Below are positions 49,934 to 61,416 of a stretch of DNA of 64,000 nt, one piece after another. How positions within the stretch are numbered: the first letter of the stretch is position 1; the number at the start of each line of letters is the position of its first letter. The stretch spans positions 40,729,942-40,793,941 of the forward strand of contig OX387188.1 of assembly GCA_947561395.2 (NCBI GenBank), in the 5' to 3' direction. The notes beneath the pieces were generated by a model, which saw only the letters and a list, made by a program, of their open reading frames with translations, ran no database searches and had not been told where the DNA came from. The position numbers and the translations under genes are program-made. The stretch comes from Buxus sempervirens. Taxonomy: Eukaryota > Streptophyta > Magnoliopsida > Buxales > Buxaceae.

Positions 49934-50353
49934 ATGGGAGAGACAACAGAGGTAGAGAAGAATGAAGCTTCAGCAGAAATTCAGAAGAAGGAGAAAGACA
50001 ATCATGAGAAGGAAGACAAGCATGAGGAAGCAGAAGATAAAGAAAAGAAAAATGATGAGAAAACAAAAGATAAGAAGAATAGGAAGAAGAGCAAGGAGAA
50101 TGGTGGTGAAGATCAGGAGGACAAAGAAAATGGTGGTAAGGAGAAGAAGAAGAAGAATCCTCAAGATAAGAAGGATCCAGGGAAACTAAAGCTTAAGCTA
50201 GAAAAGATTGATGCCAAGATGCAGACTTTGGCAACAAAGAAAGAGGAGATTCTGAACCTGCCCAAGGAAGTTGAGCAAAGTTCTGGTAATTCAACTAGAG
50301 AAACCTGCAAGGCAAGTAATTCATCTCCCTATGAGGATTCTCTTGCTAAATAA
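49934..50353 (+). CDS. Small Lys/Glu-rich protein with C-terminal coiled coil
   Basis: A single-exon frame of 139 codons. Residues 1-80 are almost entirely K, E, D, N, Q and G (very hydrophilic, likely disordered), with GGED/NGGKE repeats. Residues about 82-115 (starting GKLKLKLEKIDAKMQTLATK) have heptad-like spacing of L/I/M and look like a coiled coil. The tail is Ser/Thr-rich. No signal peptide or membrane segment. The start is the first ATG, in AAATGG context, downstream of a TA-rich tract. AATAAA lies at 50,514. Such proteins occur widely in plants as unnamed small proteins. Low-complexity frames can be spurious, but the less biased C-terminal helix argues for a real gene. Confidence 0.5.
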   Translation: MGETTEVEKNEASAEIQKKEKDNHEKEDKHEEAEDKEKKNDEKTKDKKNRKKSKENGGEDQEDKENGGKEKKKKNPQDKKDPGKLKLKLEKIDAKMQTLATKKEEILNLPKEVEQSSGNSTRETCKASNSSPYEDSLAK

Positions 50354-50519
50354 TATGCACAAACTGCACATGGAAAGAATTGTTAAAAGGAAGAGGCAGA
50401 AGATCAGATACAAACATATACTAGCAAAGCTAAGGCAACAATTAAGGTTGCATTTTTATTATATATACTAGATAATACAGAAGCGACAGGACTCAATCAG
50501 GTGTAAGGAAATTAATAAA

Positions 50520-51260
50520 ACTGTTTCATCTGTGAATAAACTTTCAAGAACCCCTCTGTTCTCCTGTGATTATAATCTTAAGCTCTTCAAAACCAACCCT
50601 CACAGGGTTAAATTCCGACAACAACTAATGTAAGGAATGAAGCCTGGTCCGGTATCAATGGAACTGGATGTGAGATATCGAACCAAACTTTATTCCAAAC
50701 AGTACCGTTATCTTTGTTGCTTCGGTGCTGGAGGACGAAATTCATCTTCTTCAGCACAATCTATTATCCAGTTATATAGAATTGTAATGCATGTGATCGT
50801 TCATTATTATCTTGCTGCACGGGTGTTAATTGCCAGACCACTAATGTCATTTTGATTGGAAACCGGACGATTGATGTAAAGGCGATTTGGGGTTAAGTGG
50901 AGCTCTATCTCATTGATCACTCTGAGAAGTAAAAAATTTCAGCGCATGTACACGTTAATTTGAGCTTATCAAGTATTCGAATCACATCAAATTCTCTTGA
51001 GTCAGCCATTACCGGAACTTAAATGATCGGACTTCCTAAACTGTCAAAATTCCTTCTTTTAGGTTTCACGCCATTTTCAGAAGATGTTCGCGTGGCATTC
51101 GCAACCCGGCAATTTGGGTCAAGCCCGTGGACTAAACTGACAGTCCCATTCATTAGCAAATCATACAAATCGTCATAAAAATTAGAATATATAATCATTT
51201 ATGGACGTTAAATTCATCTATATTGACTAATGCTAAACTGAATTTATAATTTAGGTTGGG
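50520..51260. other. Intergenic; nothing identified
   Basis: No open frame with family resemblance and no repeat boundaries. 51,260-51,440 is an imperfect inverted repeat of TTTGGTTTGGTTTT with AACCAAACCAAACC, ending in a CCAAA/CCAAG pentanucleotide run (about 51,406-51,443). Confidence 0.5.
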
Positions 51261-51579
51261 TTATTTTGTGCTCTGTCTTTTTGGTTTTATTTTAATTTGG
51301 TTTGGTTTTCGGGTTTGAAGAGGCTGTCAGTTCTGAATTAAAGTTTGAATTGATTTTGGATTGACAATGAAGAACCTCGGTTTGGATTTAGGTTAATCTC
51401 AGCGAACCAAACCAAACCAAACCAAACCAAGCCAAGCCAAGCCAGACTAATTAATTAATATGCACCTCAATAGCTTTACAAGGAAAAATAAAATAATGAA
51501 TTAAAGTATATAGCCTTAAATTCCGTGCGCCTTTTATGTAGACGATTCACGACTTGAAATCTGCTAGAGCCCTTGGCTG

Positions 51580-51673
51580 GAAGATCTGCTGGTCCAACGA
51601 TAAAGTACGTGTCCACATAATTGTATGAAGGCCTACATGTACATACCTTCCACCGTTGGACTAACAGATCTTC
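51580..51673. repeat. Foldback (hairpin) sequence
   Basis: The left arm GAAGATCTGCTGGTCCAACG (51,580-51,599, with similarity to about 51,612) pairs with the right arm CGTTGGACTAACAGATCTTC (51,654-51,673, reaching back to about 51,637) with few mismatches. An outer TGCTAGA..TCTAGCA pair extends the stem past a bulge, and the loop is about 25 nt. It could be a small foldback MITE or a hairpin transcript precursor. No target duplication is evident. Confidence 0.65.
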
Positions 51674-51938
51674 TAGCATGAGTCACTAGCTGATATCAGT
51701 TTCGGTAGGCATTTGTTGGCATTTGTAGACCAGTTTTGGTAGGATAAAAATAATTAAGATGCTACTAGGAGAATTTTTATGGATATGAGAAGAGAATCAC
51801 AAAGACAAAAAGGCATAATAAACAGAAAGAAGTAGAGGAGAGAGCAAAAGGCTTAATGCCTTGTTTATTTATCTAGAACCATGCGTGGGGCATGCATTCA
51901 GCCAAGTAACTTATTTTAGCGACAATAGCAAGAACATT

Positions 51939-52287
51939 TCAGCAGTAACAATGACATATTTTCTTTCCCCAGTCCTTGCAAATCCCACCCTTTGAACATC
52001 CCGTCAAGCAAAGTTTGTTGCAATTATCGTTTGACTTGGTACGTTTGGATCGCAGTGAATGTTTATGGTCTCGCAACATTGTGAGTTTCCGCCACAATAA
52101 GCTCCAAATTTGCTGCATGAAGCAACGTACAAGAAGCAGGGTTAGAGAGAGAGAGATAGAAAGAGAAAGCAAGAAGCTAGAGAGAGAGAGACATTAGTAT
52201 TATGTGTACTTCATTATGTGGAGCTAGCTAACCTGAACAGAAAATGGCGAAGATCACAAGCAGTGCTACTGGTCCAATCCTGGCCAT
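51939..52287 (-). pseudogene. Defensin-like (cysteine-rich secreted peptide) locus, looks broken
   Basis: The layout is that of a plant defensin-like gene. Exon 1 (52,287-52,233) encodes a signal peptide, MARIGPVALLVIFAIFCS, ending in a phase-1 CAG/GTTAGC donor. A 120-bp intron with a CT-rich 3' side ends at TTCATGCAG (52,113). Exon 2 ends at 51,939 with a cysteine-rich tail, CNKLCLTGC then GICKDWGKKICHCYC. The C-x3-C and GxC..CxC gamma-core pattern is typical of the family, whose members are secreted antimicrobial or signalling peptides. A TATA-like TATTTAT lies at 52,361-52,367. As I read the splice sites, the parts do not share one continuous frame (roughly one or two breaks), so I treat it as a relic. 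Confidence 0.55.
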
Positions 52288-52369
52288 CTTTTCAACAGTC
52301 TTGTATTTCTGTGTGTTTCTTTACTTCCGCAAGAATTCGAGTCGATCGTCCTCATTGCTCATAAATAGT

Positions 52370-53840
52370 GAAAAATTTCACAATTCATACAAGAATTTAG
52401 GGCAACAATACCACTCTTTTGGTAACATAATGAAGAAAGACAACCACTAAGGTATTCCTATAGTTCTTTCCAAAAACAGAAACTACCATTTGTAAACTGT
52501 GGCTAGAGATTCTTCCCAAATTTTCCTTGCAGCTTATGGCACTAATATAATACAATATTGTATGCGTTACGAAATACCCACATGCATGCATGCACACGCG
52601 CTTAGGAAGTTCCATATGAGATTGGATTCTTACCGAAAATATATTTCCACATATAAATACCATTTACGGCTCAAACGGTAACAAGGGATTTCTCAATAAA
52701 TATATTACTTCTATTAGAAATTAAAATATTCGTTTTATTAATGCTTTTTTTTTTGGAAACTCTTCTAATTAAATGGCAAGAATTGTTATAGAAAGTTATA
52801 TTTGTATACATTTCAATACAATTACGTTCTTCCTTTCATAAAATATTATGCTATTTTGATTTAATTAAATGTAGATAAAAATTTTAAATTATAGTAAGAT
52901 TAGCTTAAATAAAGTAGGACTTTGAAAAGGTAAAAATTTTTAGTTTTATCATATTGTACTATTAATTAATAATCTAAATAATCTACCATTTTCCTAGTCA
53001 TACTAGTTAACTAATAAATATCATCATAATAAAAATAAGTATATTACTTAATTTAATATAAAAATTTCTAAAATTTTCTTAGTCGTCCTTTCTTTTTCTT
53101 TATATTATTACCAATTTTGAAATTATAATTATTTGGTTTTTTTTTATGTTCATAAGGATGTTTTATTGAAGTATGATAAATATGTTATTATTTTTCTTAT
53201 AAAGAAAGCTATTTGAAAAGATTAGAAAATATTTTGCCTTTTTCGTAAAAATTCATTTTGGAACTCTAAATAAAAACAAACATTTTGCGTTTTTATTCTA
53301 ATTCAATATAATTTACTATTATATCTTTTATTAAAATTTTTTAGGTAGATAACTATCAAAGAAGATGTAAATATCTAACATTATAAAATTCTTATTAAGT
53401 AGAAAAGTAATATTAACTTTTTTTTATAATAAATAAAGTTATAAATATCTAACATTATTAGACTTGCAGTTTACTTTTTTGTTTTTACTAAAAGTCTTTT
53501 TTAGGTAGGTAACTATAGGGAAGGACATTTAGTTATGTGAAAATAAAAATACTTAAAGTAATTTATGCTTTTAATAATAGTATAGATATAAATTTACTTT
53601 TATTTCCAAATTATTACTTACAAATTTATCTCGATAATTACCTACTATGATAACTTGCTAGTTTCCTACCCAAAATATCCTTATTTTTATTTCCATTCAC
53701 TTTTATTTTCCAATTATTTGCCAACACTTATTTAACTTAATAACTACTTAAGAACTAATCACGTAGTTTAAATACTTATTTAAATATTTTAAGAGATAAA
53801 AGAAATTGCACTATTCTTTTAGCACGTATAGCACGTGCCT
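52370..53840. other. Very AT-rich spacer
   Basis: It contains long A/T runs and weak internal repetition (TTTTTAGGTAG.TAACTAT at about 53,338 and 53,498; ATATCTAACATTAT at about 53,370 and 53,444). No genes or element ends are recognised. Composition shifts sharply toward VDAC. Confidence 0.55.
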
Positions 53841-54293
53841 CTTCCCTAGTTTTCTTAGATGCTGTCCCCACAATTGTTTTGTTTTTTAATTTTCTGGTAA
53901 TCAAATGGTCATAGTAGGGGGAACTTTATAACTACTTGTGTTTCCCTCTCAGCGGACCGTTTCCTCTCGTGCCATTTAGTGGGACCAGCGTGGAATGAAT
54001 GGATGGATGCCTATTTCAATAAGGGCCCACACCCCAAAATATATCCTAGCGGATGATTTCATTGAACCACGGGATTTTGGCACCAAAAGAAGTACGTTTG
54101 TTTACAACAACAGAGTGGCTCATCGATTTGCGATTCACTGCCCATCTTCATGGAAAGGACATTGATTTGGTGTGTCATATCTGTAGAAATTTAATTACAA
54201 CTTCGATACATAAATAACATGGATGCCATTCTTCTAATGTAGTGTGGACGATTTGAGGCCACCGAGGAACGCGCTGTCTTTCTTTTATCGAAC

Positions 54294-54299
54294 CACGTG
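54294..54299. promoter_or_regulatory. G-box in the VDAC upstream region
   Basis: CACGTG lies about 480 bp upstream of the VDAC start codon, inside a small palindrome (CCACGTGCTTCTCGTGG). G-boxes bind bZIP and bHLH factors. Its role here is inferred only from position. Confidence 0.35.
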
Positions 54300-54773
54300 C
54301 TTCTCGTGGTCCAGTTGTCCATATTGCTTGGTCTTTCGTTTTTTATTTTCTTTTCGGTTGGGGAATTAATGGATATTCGTCTGATGCCGTCCGTTCAAAC
54401 AGCTGACTGACGTTGCTAACGACTGCCGGTGCTCTGGTATCAATCAATGTTCATACGTAGCCACCAGTTAGAAAGAGTCAAACTTATAATCGATTGATCA
54501 GATGGTTGTAATCATCTAATCGTCAGAAAATTTGGAAGCAAGACTTCGAACGACACACACGCAATATTTCTCTCTAACTGTTGATGATGCAAATTCGAAC
54601 AATCCTAGTCTTTTTCGGAATAGTGATCCACGCCAGTTCTCCTGTAAGAAGCTGAGGTTAGGGTTTGTCTCAACGTGCTCCACTCACCATTTGAACTTTC
54701 GTCCTCGTCTCTAGCGAGCAAGAGAGCTCGTTTATCGTTTCGCTACTCTTCGTCGATTCTTTCATAGATCTCC

Positions 54774-57700
54774 ATGGGCAAGGGTCCTGGGCTCTACTCT
54801 GAGATCGGCAAAAAAGCCAGAGGTGAATAATTTTTTGGTAGCATTTCTCAGTAGATTTTTGTCCTTTAATGCATTCCTTCTAAATTTTATCTGGAATATA
54901 CATATTGTCGTTTTAATTTTCTTTTTCTAATTGTTAGATCTTCTGTACAAGGATTACCAGAGCGACCACAAATTCACCATCACTACCTACACCTCTACGG
55001 GAGTTGTGAGTTTGGCATTTCTTTTTATTCTCACATCTATTTGAGTGTTTGATGAAACTAGGTTTCTTTTGTTCTTTCATTTTCTATTGATTGAGAATGA
55101 ATGATTCGTTTCAGAGCTATGTTCTTTGTTAGATTTGTCGAATTATGGTATTTATTGAGTTGTTATTACCTGCATTTTTCCTCCTGAGCGATTAACTGAT
55201 TTCAGATCTCTACCCGGATTCTTATGCACTCCTCCTTTTCTTTTCTCCGTTTTGGCCCTTCTTCTTTTCTTACCGAGTGACTTGATAACGCTGATTGATT
55301 ATTTTAATTCAGTGACCTTTATTGCGTGAATTACATCTGGCAATTGATTTTGAGTATGAATCAATTCTCTGCAACGTGTACTTTAAGGGGCTAAGACTTC
55401 GTTTGCCACTTCTTCATTAAGTGCGAAATTTTCATTTAACTTATATTGAAGCAATTTTCAATGCCAAAAGCATTTTCGGTTACGTTACACAACTTACACT
55501 GGTAAGCTAGTAACCGTAGGCAATAGCAGAATATTTCCCAAGAACTTCTTCGTTTAAATTATGACTTATAAGGGAATTTGTTTGCAGACATTACTAAATG
55601 TTTTAAAATGATGTTTTAGTCCTAAATACATTATCAAAACTTAAAACTAACGTTTTTACTTTTGAACTTTACGGCTCTGTCTGGTCCTATGCTTATAAGA
55701 AGTGCTTTTTGATAAGTTTATCCATGGAATTGCTCATCCAAATCAGTTAAGTTGCTTATTATATAAAAATGTTGTTAAGTGATTTTTCTTTTCTGTTATG
55801 TTCTCGATGTGACTAAAATGTCTTGTATATATATTAGATAGTTGATTTCATGCATGTTTATTTGGCTAATGATGGCTTCATTCTTGTCCACTGTAGGCTA
55901 TTACTTCTTCAGGTACCAAGAAAGGTGAAGTCTTTCTGGCTGATGTAAATACTCAGCTTAAGAACAAAAACATTACAACTGATGTCAAAGTGGACACGAA
56001 CTCCAATGTAAGCCATAGTAGCAACTTTATTGCAACACTGATAATTTCTCGGGTTCCACTCATTCATTTGATGTTCTCTTCTTCATTTACCATTATTTAT
56101 ATTTTTAACAGATGCTTGCCACACTAGAGAGGTCTTTGCTTTTCATGTGACTTGTACCGTGTCTTTTGTTTTGCTTCATCGGGGGGTATCATTCAGACTG
56201 ACTCCAGGAGTACATGTTACAATGATGGATTTCAGGAGTTTTTGTGCAACTTGCACTTTATCTCTTCTTCAAATAATCTTTTGCCAATTATTATGTTTTT
56301 TTTTCTTAAGCAGAAAATATTTTAGATAAATTTTTGAAGGCAGAGATTCTGAAGGGATTGGAACTAGTAGAGATTGATAAATGCTTAAGTTTTTTTACAT
56401 GCTATTTCTCCTAATATAATGTTTACAATGATATGGTCTCCACAATTCAGCTTTGTCTTTTTGATAGATAATTCAACTTATGTGCATGTGACAGAAAGAG
56501 CATAAATTTTTTCTCATCTTCATGCTTACATTTATTTGTTGAAGTATGCTGCTTCCCCTTTTGATGGGTGTGGAAGCCATTATTTGGGTTTGATTCCATA
56601 TTTCATTCATACTCAACTGTGAATTAATATGTTGTGCTATTTTGCATTGAAATAATGTTTTAGGCATGTATTGTATTTTAAAATCCAACTGTTGTGTTTG
56701 GCTACCCATGTTTCAATTTCAATTTTTTTGCTAGTGTCAACCTCAGATATGATTTCAATTTTATCCTATACTCTGCAGAGAGGCAGTCATAACTCTTCTG
56801 TTATTTTATTTTTGGTTTATGGGTTCACGATACCATTCAAAAGTTATTCAATTATGTTCAACTGTGCAATGGACTATAATGTTCATTATCATATGAAAAT
56901 AGGTAGTTTCCTTTATGCTTACAAAAATATTATCAACCCATGAATTATATTTAGGGCTTTCCAAATCTATTGCTTTTACCTGTATAAGATTCTTATGATC
57001 TTACCCATGTCAAACATCAACAATTTTGCCCATATTAATGCAAGTTTTAACATGGTATTGAGCCACATTGATGTAGTTAATTATTTGATACGATACTATA
57101 TCTGTGATATCATAACATTTTATCCTAAGCCGATGAAATTTAATATAATTTCTATATATTTATGGCCATTTTTAGCACAGATTCCATGACCCTACCCTTA
57201 TCGGGTTGATATGGTTTTATTGGGAATTTGAGGTATCTGTGAGTCAAATAATTTGGATGGAGGGGGTGGATTTGTGATCAAGCGTAACTATTACCAATAG
57301 GTGTATAAAGTTTTTGGATCCTGTAATATTAATTTTTGCCAGTAATATTGTTTGCATTTGATGCATGTAATTTTACAAGGTACAAGATCATTAATAAGAA
57401 GCATTGGACATATCAGGACAGAAATTGCTTACATTTAATGCTTGTAATTTTACAAGATATATTGTTTACATTTTTTTCAGATGAATTGTTGGAATCTATC
57501 ATTTTTTAATTTATATTTTAAGAATTTTGTATACATTTGTTTGGGCAGATTTTTTTTTCTTTTTTAATCCTTAGTCATATGAATGACAAATCTTTGCGCT
57601 TTTGTCAGCTTTATACGACATTTACAGTTGATGAACCTGCACCAGGAGTCAAAGCATTACTTAGCTTTATTGTGCCAGATCAAAGGTCTGGCAAGGTAAG

Positions 57701-58668
57701 AACTTCTTTTTCGGCTTATTTGGAAGATCAGTATCTTTGTCCACCTATTCATGAGGCTGACATCTTATGCTTTATTCTCACATGGGCAAATTGCTCCATT
57801 GTGTCACATCTTTCAGATACCAACATCTGGAGATTTCTGTTTAGTTATTTGAATTATTTGTTGATTGTTTTGTATACAGTTGGAACTCCAGTATTTTCAT
57901 GACCATGCTGGGATAAGCACAAGCATTGGGATGACAGCAAATCCCATTGTTAACTTTTCTAGCGTGGTAGGAACCAATGTTGTCTCTGTTGGGGCTGACC
58001 TCTCATTTGACACTGCATCTGGAAACTTCGTGAAATTCAATACTGGTGCTAGTTTCTCCCATAATGACCTCCTTGCTTCATTGACTTTGTGAGTAATTCC
58101 TTCTGTTACTAGTTTAATTCTTGAATCATGAGTTACCTTTACAGAAAATTTTCAGAATGCTCCTCCATTTTGGGTGAATATAAATTGCAAATTTATTCTT
58201 CTATGATGAGAAAGCAGTACTGGAGTCCCCTTCATGTGGTAGACATGCTCTTTGTGCGTGTGCGTGTGTGTGGATTGGAACTATGCAATTTAATTTACCA
58301 GCATTGAGACCTTGGCAACGTTTTTGTTGCTTGAAATGCTGATGCTTGTTGACTACTACAGGAATGACAAGGGTGATACCCTAAATGCTTCCTACTACCA
58401 CATGGTGAACCCCCTGAACAACACAGCTGTTGGTGCTGAGCTGACCCATAGCTTCTCAAGCAATGAAAATACTCTCACCATTGGCACCCAGCATGCATTG
58501 GACCCGTTGACCACAGTGAAGGCTAGGGTGAACAACTACGGCAAGGCTAGTGCTCTTATCCAGCATGAGTGGCGGCCAAAGTCTCTCTTTACCATATCTG
58601 GGGAGGTTGACACCAGGGCTATTGAGAAGAGTGCAAAGGTTGGTCTGGCCTTGGCACTCAAGCCATAG
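54774..58668 (+). CDS. VDAC: Mitochondrial outer membrane porin (voltage-dependent anion channel), six exons
   Basis: Exons are 54,774-54,822, 54,938-55,005, 55,897-56,007, 57,609-57,695, 57,880-58,088 and 58,362-58,668. All introns are GT-AG and phases agree. They total 831 nt, 276 aa, exactly the usual plant VDAC length. The N-terminus [20 protein letters not shown] is the amphipathic helix that lies in the pore. Conserved blocks follow: [71 protein letters not shown], and the C-terminal beta-signal region ending GLALALKP. The protein forms a 19-strand beta-barrel passing ATP, ADP and small anions across the outer mitochondrial membrane. The 1.6 kb third intron is the longest. An ATAAATAA polyadenylation-like signal is near 58,880. 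No defects are seen. Confidence 0.97.
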
Positions 58669-59316
58669 ATAAAGCAAACACCTTTCTATTGAGCAGGTAA
58701 GATGGAGCAGTTTGTAGAAGCAATAAGTTAGGTAGAAGGCCTGTCGGACATTAGCTTTGTTTTCAATTGAATTTCTGGTCCATCATGGTGGTGGTCATGA
58801 TTTCTTCTTGATTCGGTTGACCTGAATTGTAATCTTTAATATTTTTCACCATCTCCATCAGCCTTTTTGTTTCTTGAGGATAAATAACTTGGTTTGGGCG
58901 GCCTTAAATTGTGCTCAATTGATGAATGCTATTTGTGCACTTATTTTTTGCTTGTTTGTCTTTTTGTTCTTTTCCTTTTTCTTTAACTGTTTTGGGTGAT
59001 ATTACTTTGAGCTCTTGGGTTGCTTGTAAGTAATGGCTTTTGATGTAGTTCAGTTTAGATGGAAGTCTGCATGACAGATACAAGATGGAGGCCTAATAAA
59101 GTTTCCATATCTCACCGCTTGAAATTGGTTGAGAAATTGTTTCAACAGGTATTTGGAGAAACATTGAGCAGGGGAAGGTGGGAATGCTCAAGTTTTTATT
59201 TTTATTATTGGTTAGCTTTCAAAGAAAACTCACACAACCCAATATTCAAACCCACTGAAGAACAACGCAGAACGATGAAAAATGCAATAAACTGTAAGGT
59301 CATTCGATCGTGTTCT

Positions 59317-59332
59317 GTACAGGAAACAACTA
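59317..59332 (+). repeat. Target site duplication, left copy
   Basis: GTACAGGAAACAACTA is identical to 60,444-60,459 and brackets LINE-5. Confidence 0.95.
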
Positions 59333-60443
59333 GGTTTGATGAATTTACAGTGGCGTCGGCCTACAGATTGATTACTAGGTTTGATGAATTGAGTACTGAT
59401 CTTGCATGGTTAAAAATATGGCATGTTCCTTGTCCAAACAGATTGAAGTTATTTATGTGGAAGTGTTTAAGAAACGGAGTGTCAACTGCTGAGTTACTTA
59501 ATGCCAGAATAGGAGGTTTTGATGTGGAGTGTCCATTGTGCCACGAGGCGGGAGAAAGTCTTGAACACTTGCTGTTGAGTTGCCCATTTTCCCAGGCTGT
59601 CTGGTTTAAGGGGATTGGCGGTTCTACCCAAACTCATGGACCTACTTCATGCTTCCAGCGGTGGCTGTTTAACCTTATATCTAGGCCAACTCTCAGAACT
59701 TGTCTAATATTAACTCAGGTTTTCTTATTTCCCAGGTTGTTAATTTTGTTTGGGCAATTTGGAAGGAAAGAAACAGTGTTACTTTTGATGGTCATGTTCC
59801 TTCGGTGGAGAAGACTTGTAGCTATTTGTTGAAACTTCAAGAGGATTCGATCTTCCTCGATAAGGAAAGAACAAAAGATAGGCTATGCATTGAAGTTATA
59901 TGGAAAAAACCAGAACCACCTTGTGTCAAGATCAATTTTGATGGTGCCTTCCGTCAATCTACACAAAGGGCTTCAATTGGAGGTATAGCCAGAGATGCTT
60001 CAGGTAGGTTTATAGCTGCTTTTGCATCAGTTGTGGAAGCGTCTTCTAGTATCCAAGCTGAAGCATGTGCTGTTTTAGAGGCTGTTAGGCTTGCTATCGC
60101 TTGGGGCTTTCAGTGTGTCTGCTTTGAAGGAGATTCCCAGGTAATCGTGAATCTCCTAGCTGCTGCTCCTGGTTCTAGTCCGTGGAAGATCAGAAATTTA
60201 ATTGCTTTAGTTCAGTCCTTGTGTGCCCAGTTTCAGGTTGTTAAGTTCTTACATGTCTTTAGAGAAGGAAACCAACCGGTTGATTGTTTAGCCAACTCTG
60301 CTCTTGATAGATTTTCTTGTTTATGGATTACTTCCCCCCCTCCCATTCTCATTAATTTCATCTTTGATGAGATGCGGGAGGCTCCTTATGTTCGCCTTTG
60401 TTAGTAATGAAATTTCCTTTTGGTTATCAAAAAAAAAAAAAAA
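59333..60443 (+). mobile_element. LINE-5: 5'-truncated plant LINE with zinc finger, RNase H and poly(A)
   Basis: The body starts in the ORF2 C-terminal half (FTVASAYRLI). It goes on through the zinc-finger region (VSTAELLNARIGG, then CPLCHEAGESLEHLLLSC, about 59,475-59,590), WAIWKERNSVTFDG, and a type I RNase H-like domain from about 59,920. That domain has KINFDGAF (first catalytic Asp), AEACAVLEAV (Glu), FEGDSQVIV (Asp) and REGNQPVDCLANSAL (last Asp). It stops at 60,404, is followed by ATGAAATTTCC, and ends in A15 at about 60,429-60,443. One frameshift near 59,700-59,760 separates the two halves. A 16-bp target duplication, intact tail and few lesions indicate a fairly recent insertion. Confidence 0.93.
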
Positions 60444-60459
60444 GTACAGGAAACAACTA
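60444..60459 (+). repeat. Target site duplication, right copy
   Basis: It is identical to 59,317-59,332 and follows the poly(A) tract directly. Confidence 0.95.
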
Positions 60460-60744
60460 ACTCACAAATTTCAAAGTAAAGTTAAAAGTTTCATTTAGGT
60501 AGAGAGAGAAGCTTACAGGAGATCTTCTCAAGCAAGAAAATACAGGTAAACAAGGAAAATAACAGTGAACAGAGATTGAGTGATAAAGAGAGGCTAACTC
60601 AGAACATGTTGGATTTGTGTAGATTACATAACCATAAAACGTGGAATCTTTTTCTTTTTATCTTATGGATGAATATGCTCATCTATATTTAATCGTGATC
60701 CGACTTGTCCGCACTGGCGCCTACACTTTAATCGGTCTGGCTTA

Positions 60745-61119
60745 CTCATTAACAAGGTTCACAATTTCGGTGCCGGTGGGCGTGCCATCCATCGGTCAAA
60801 ACGAAATTTCAGCGGCTCGCAGCCCATGCAGGCTGCGTGTCGCCAAAACGACGGGAAAATTAAAAAGGCAAAAAATACGCAAAATTGGGTTTCTTGGGAT
60901 TCTGGGGAAATTTTGCTGACACGTCGCTTCGTTTCACCAATAAAAAATAAATTTTTTTTCATTTCGCTCGACACACCGCCCCGTTTCACTGAAAAATCGC
61001 CGAAATTTTGCTAAATCACCAATGATGCACCCCTGACGATTTCCTCCAACGAAACGCATCGATGGGGAAAAAAAAAACGAAATTTCAGCGACATGCTGAC
61101 TGTAAACCTTGCTCATTAA
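60745..61119. mobile_element. hAT-type MITE, 359 bp, with 8-bp target duplication
   Basis: CTCATTAA flanks both sides (60,745-60,752 and 61,112-61,119). The element (60,753-61,111) begins CAAGGTTCACA and ends TGTAAACCTTG, giving 11-bp terminal inverted repeats with one mismatch. The CARGG-type start and 8-bp duplication are diagnostic for hAT. The interior is non-coding and carries subterminal repeats: ACGAAATTTCAGCG near both ends and several CGTTTCAC(C/T) copies, plausible transposase-binding sites. It sits about 300 bp upstream of the DUF1338 start codon. Confidence 0.85.
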
Positions 61120-61416
61120 CGAGTTTCAGGCTGATCGACCCGCTTACAACGGTGGTTAGAGTTTATCCTCTCGACCCGCTTAAATTTCTATTTTTACATA
61201 TCTAATACATTAATAATAAATGATTCTTATATACTTTATATAAGATCGCCGGGTTGTCACAAGCCGGTTTGGATAATCATTGAACCGGTTAATACCACGT
61301 CATCTCGTGAAACCGACGCAAGCGGCTCCGGGCTCAAGCGTCTGCGATCATCCAACTTAAAAGCGTCTCAAGCGTTCCAAGCATGGAGAAACCTCGTTCA
61401 GTCGCTCAATTAATCA
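61120..61416 (+). promoter_or_regulatory. Promoter and 5' leader of the DUF1338 gene
   Basis: TATA-like ATACTTTATATAAG at about 61,231-61,244 lies some 175 bp before the start codon. The leader between them is GC-richer (CCGGTT, CGTCATC). The hAT-type MITE ends at its upstream edge. Confidence 0.45.

Noticed and set aside
49962-50189. Lys/Arg-rich plus-strand frame and the Leu-rich antisense frame over the same stretch
   Set aside because: They are shadows of the purine-rich Lys/Glu coding sequence at 49,934-50,353.
57537-57902. 121-codon plus-strand frame overlapping VDAC exon 4
   Set aside because: It is exon 4 plus flanking intron read through; the exon limits follow splice sites and family length.
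59059-59332. N-terminal 91 codons of a LINE-like protein
   Set aside because: They lie outside the 16-bp target duplication, so they are flanking DNA read in frame by chance.
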